This document shows, piece by piece, positions 5,378-7,476 of a stretch of DNA of 7,476 nt. The stretch's first letter is position 1; each line of letters opens with the position of its first letter. The notes beneath the pieces were generated by a model that ran no database searches, was not told the origin of the DNA, and saw only the letters and a program-made list of their open reading frames with translations. This stretch comes from Dehalococcoidia bacterium (GTDB lineage Bacteria > Chloroflexota > Dehalococcoidia > E44-bin15 > DAOWNJ01): NCBI GenBank assembly GCA_030642645.1, contig DAOWNJ010000048.1, positions 1 through 7,476 on the forward strand, written 5' to 3'. Position numbers and translations under genes: made by a program.

Positions 5378-6388
5378 ATGGTGAATTTGCCCCTGGCCTT
5401 TGAGAGATACCGATCGGAGCTCAGCGAGGAGCTGAGGTCGATTATCGGCGAAGATAGCTCTCCCTTCTACCAGATGATGCGCTATCATCTGGGGTGGCTG
5501 GATAGGGATGGTTACCCTCAGGAAGGGATGGGTGGTAAGATGCTTCGCCCAACCCTCTGTCTCCTCACCTGTGAGGCGGTGGGGGGGGGGTACCATCTGG
5601 CCATCCCCGCTGCTTGTGCGGTGGAGCTTGTCCACAACTTCACCCTTATTCACGATGACATTGAGGACGATAGCCTGGAGCGCCGCCACCGCCCCACCCT
5701 CTGGTCAATATGGGGGAAACCGCAGGCGATAAATGCAGGGGATGGCATGTATGCTGTCGCCCATCTCGCCATGCTGAGGACGAAAGGGGTCAGTCAGGAG
5801 AAGGTAACCAGGGCAAACCTCCTCCTCGATGAGGCCTGTCTCAGACTCTGTGAGGGGCAATACCTCGATATCCATTATGAGGGTCGCCTTGACATCAGCA
5901 TTGAGGATTATCTGGAGATGGTTCGCCGCAAAACGGCTGCCCTCTTTGAGTGTTCAACTCATATCGGGGCCATTTTGGGAACAGAGGATGAGTCGCTCGT
6001 AGAGCGATTTCGATGCTTCGGCGAGAGGATTGGGCTTGCCTATCAGATAAGGGATGATGTCCTTGGCATCTGGGGGGAGAAGAGGGCCAAGGACACCGAT
6101 ATAAGGAAGAGGAAGAAGACTCTCCCTGTAGTATATGCCCTAGAGAGGGCTCGTGGGGCGGAGAGGGAGAAACTGTTAGAGATATACCGGCAGGAGGTCA
6201 TCAACGAGGGGGATGCTAAAGAGGTGATCAGGATTTTGAGCCAGCTTGGTGCCGAGGGTTATGCCCAGGAGATGGCTGGAAACTATTATCAGGAAGCGCT
6301 GAGTGAACTGGAGATGGCAAATCTTCCCCCTAAAGCTTGCGAGGAGCTCATGGAGGTAACAGACTTTCTCGTGAAGCGGGAGCACTAG
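5378..6388 (+). CDS. Short-chain polyprenyl diphosphate synthase (FPP/GGPP synthase type)
   Basis: This cytosolic head-to-tail prenyltransferase would add IPP units to an allylic diphosphate. The 336-residue all-helical protein shows GKMLRP (53-58) for IPP binding, the first aspartate-rich motif DDIED (93-97) with RRHRPTLW (102-109), GQ (160-161), KT (185-186), and the second motif AYQIRDDVLG (221-230). The fifth position of the second motif is Gly instead of the classical Asp, as in many GGPP-type synthases of bacteria; the two metal-binding Asp (226, 227) are kept. F88 sits five residues before the first motif, a place where bulky residues limit chain length, so a C15-C20 product is my inference. 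GAGG lies four bases before ATG 5378 and seven before the next codon GTG. The gene follows dxs across a hairpin and is followed after 21 nt by a membrane methyltransferase. It contains a run of ten G. The product length cannot be told from sequence, so I give no symbol. Confidence 0.93.
   Translation: MVNLPLAFERYRSELSEELRSIIGEDSSPFYQMMRYHLGWLDRDGYPQEGMGGKMLRPTLCLLTCEAVGGGYHLAIPAACAVELVHNFTLIHDDIEDDSLERRHRPTLWSIWGKPQAINAGDGMYAVAHLAMLRTKGVSQEKVTRANLLLDEACLRLCEGQYLDIHYEGRLDISIEDYLEMVRRKTAALFECSTHIGAILGTEDESLVERFRCFGERIGLAYQIRDDVLGIWGEKRAKDTDIRKRKKTLPVVYALERARGAEREKLLEIYRQEVINEGDAKEVIRILSQLGAEGYAQEMAGNYYQEALSELEMANLPPKACEELMEVTDFLVKREH
5581..5590 (+). repeat. G10 homopolymer tract inside the prenyl synthase gene
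   Basis: Ten consecutive G encode the last base of V68 and then G69-G71. In the frame given, the protein continues normally into the conserved helices, so the length in this assembly is right for function. A gain or loss of one base would disrupt the enzyme before its first aspartate motif. Tracts this long can slip during replication or be misread in sequencing. Confidence 0.9.
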
Positions 6389-6409
6389 TTATGGTGGAGG
6401 GACAGGTTA

Positions 6410-6964
6410 ATGAGCTTTAGGGAGAATTGGGCTGAGCTTCTCTATCGGGCGGCGAAGGGCTCTCAGAGGTTTAGGGCGCTGGTTACACCAGTGGGGATTG
6501 TGTTTTGGTTCGGCATCACTGCGCTTTTTGTCTTTGCCTCCCTCTGGTTGGACAGGGTAGCCCATTTCCCCAGATTTGTCTCCCCACCGCTCAGCTTCAT
6601 TATAGGCTCTATCTTCCTCATTTTGTTGGCCTTTCTAGCCGTATGGCCTGTCGTGCGCTTCTTCAGGGCCAGAGGGTCGCCGGTGCCCCTCAACCCGCCA
6701 CAGGAGCTAATAACTACCGGCCTCTACACCTATGTCAGAAATCCCATGGTCAGCGGCTGGATCTGCGGGATGTTCGGCCTTGGGGTAATATTGGGGTCGA
6801 TCACCTTTACCTTCATCGCTACCCCGCTTTTTGCAATCTTGAATGTGCTCTATCTCAAGGCCATCGAGGAGAGGGAGATGGAGAAGAGGTTTGGTGAGAA
6901 ATATCTCCGATATCAAAGAAAGGGTTCCCATGTTCATCCCCAAACTGAGGAAGTGCTAAGATGA
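6410..6964 (+). CDS. Membrane methyltransferase of the ICMT/PEMT-like family
   Basis: The 184-residue protein has about four hydrophobic segments (near 24-47, 60-84, 112-129 and 131-149). The conserved C-terminal SAM-binding region of the isoprenylcysteine carboxyl methyltransferase / phospholipid methyltransferase superfamily is present: ELITTGLYTYVRNPM (99-113), then EEREMEKRFGEKYLRYQRK (153-171). The RNPM and EE...FG..Y..Y elements are the family hallmarks. Members methylate lipids, prenylated or other small hydrophobic substrates at the inner membrane; the substrate cannot be told here. GGAGGG (6396-6401) lies eight bases before ATG 6410. An ATG at 6391 is out of frame and ignored. The gene follows the prenyl synthase by 21 nt and overlaps the DUF3795 gene by ATGA, so the three are likely one transcript. 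The location suggests, but does not prove, an isoprenoid-derived substrate. Family call is solid; function is unknown. Confidence 0.85.
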   Translation: MSFRENWAELLYRAAKGSQRFRALVTPVGIVFWFGITALFVFASLWLDRVAHFPRFVSPPLSFIIGSIFLILLAFLAVWPVVRFFRARGSPVPLNPPQELITTGLYTYVRNPMVSGWICGMFGLGVILGSITFTFIATPLFAILNVLYLKAIEEREMEKRFGEKYLRYQRKGSHVHPQTEEVLR

Positions 6965-7476
6965 ACCTGGTGGAGGAGGTGAACCTCGTTGGTTGCTGCG
7001 GCTTATACTGTGGGCTTTGTCCCAGATTTCAGTCGAAGGCGCCAAGCAGGTGCCTCGGTTGCAAGATACTTTGCCTTACACTCTCCTGCAAGATATTTAA
7101 CTGCTGTGTCAAGAAGAGGGGTCTTGCCACCTGCGCTGAGTGTGAGGACTTCCCTTGTGAAAAAAATAATCCAGAGATTCACCAATATGAGTATTTCATC
7201 ACGAATAGGGTTTGTATACCAAACCTATCTAGAATTAAGGAGGTCGGGGTGGAAGTTTGGCTTGAGGAGCAGCGGGAGAGGCGAGTATTGCTGGAAGACC
7301 TCCTCGGTAACTATAATGACGGCCGCTCGATGAGCTTCTATTGTATAGCTACCGCCCTTGTGCCACTAGAGCTGATCGACAGGGCGGTGGGTGAGATGCT
7401 CACCAGTGGCAGGGGTGATGATCCCGACATAAAGGCTAAGGCAAAGGCCCTGAGAGCGGGCCTTGAGGATATGGCC
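6961..7476 (+). CDS. Cys-rich DUF3795-type protein, C-terminus beyond window edge
   Basis: This frame is open for 172 codons to the right edge without a stop. The N-terminal 66 residues hold 13 cysteines: VGCCGLYCGLCP (10-21), the RCLGC motif (30-34), C38, SCKIFNCC (42-49), then TCAECEDFPC (57-66). This layout is that of DUF3795 proteins, common in anaerobic bacteria and archaea and of unknown function; the cysteine pairs suggest zinc or iron-sulfur binding. Residues after about 90 are charged and helical, with no cysteine cluster (only C85 and C128 follow). The ATG overlaps the TGA of the methyltransferase (ATGA), and GAGG lies ten bases upstream, so the two are translationally coupled. A 114-codon frame at 6989-7333 overlaps in another phase but has no family features. 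The full length is not visible; what is seen is intact. Confidence 0.85.
   Translation, partial: MNLVEEVNLVGCCGLYCGLCPRFQSKAPSRCLGCKILCLTLSCKIFNCCVKKRGLATCAECEDFPCEKNNPEIHQYEYFITNRVCIPNLSRIKEVGVEVWLEEQRERRVLLEDLLGNYNDGRSMSFYCIATALVPLELIDRAVGEMLTSGRGDDPDIKAKAKALRAGLEDMA

Noticed and set aside
6989..7333. 114-codon open frame on the plus strand
   Set aside because: It overlaps the DUF3795 frame, has no ribosome site and no recognisable features; the Cys-rich frame is the coding one.

Overview
The window reads as an ordinary bacterial chromosome segment of moderately high G+C, with nine protein genes packed tightly and no RNA gene, mobile element or CRISPR array. A fused two-domain GMP synthase, the MEP-pathway enzyme Dxs, Shine-Dalgarno leaders and sigma70-like promoter hexamers all point to a bacterium rather than an archaeon. 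The DUF3795 protein, the encapsulated-ferritin-like protein and the DDVLG-type prenyl synthase would fit an anaerobic or low-oxygen lineage. A Chloroflexota-type genome is my best guess, but it rests on family resemblance recalled from memory and is weak.

Minus strand, read right to left from about 2214 to 1: guaA (GMP synthase), a short ferritin-like gene of the encapsulated-ferritin type, and the first 75 codons of purD (GAR synthetase), which starts with TTG. The ferritin-like gene and purD are 11 nt apart, and the purD ribosome site touches the ferritin stop codon. The ferritin-like gene is therefore embedded in a purine-biosynthesis gene line. It is the most unusual item in the window.

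Plus strand, diverging from guaA at about 2215-2271: tsaC/ywlC (threonylcarbamoyl-AMP synthase for tRNA t6A), rpiB (ribose-5-phosphate isomerase B, overlapping tsaC by 23 bp), dxs (first step of the MEP isoprenoid pathway, with a strong candidate promoter of its own), a hairpin plus T-run, a short-chain polyprenyl diphosphate synthase, a four-segment membrane methyltransferase of the ICMT/PEMT type, and a Cys-rich DUF3795 protein that runs off the right edge. The last two are coupled by ATGA. RpiB supplies pentose-phosphate balance, Dxs starts isoprenoid precursor synthesis, and the prenyl synthase condenses the products. The methyltransferase might act on a prenyl-derived or lipid substrate, but this is only suggested by position.

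I see no wholly unknown multi-gene system. The points worth checking are the solitary encapsulated-ferritin-like gene, the N-terminal extension of GuaA, the G10 tract in the prenyl synthase, the hairpin between dxs and the prenyl synthase, and the methyltransferase/DUF3795 pair. All gaps between genes are under 80 bp.
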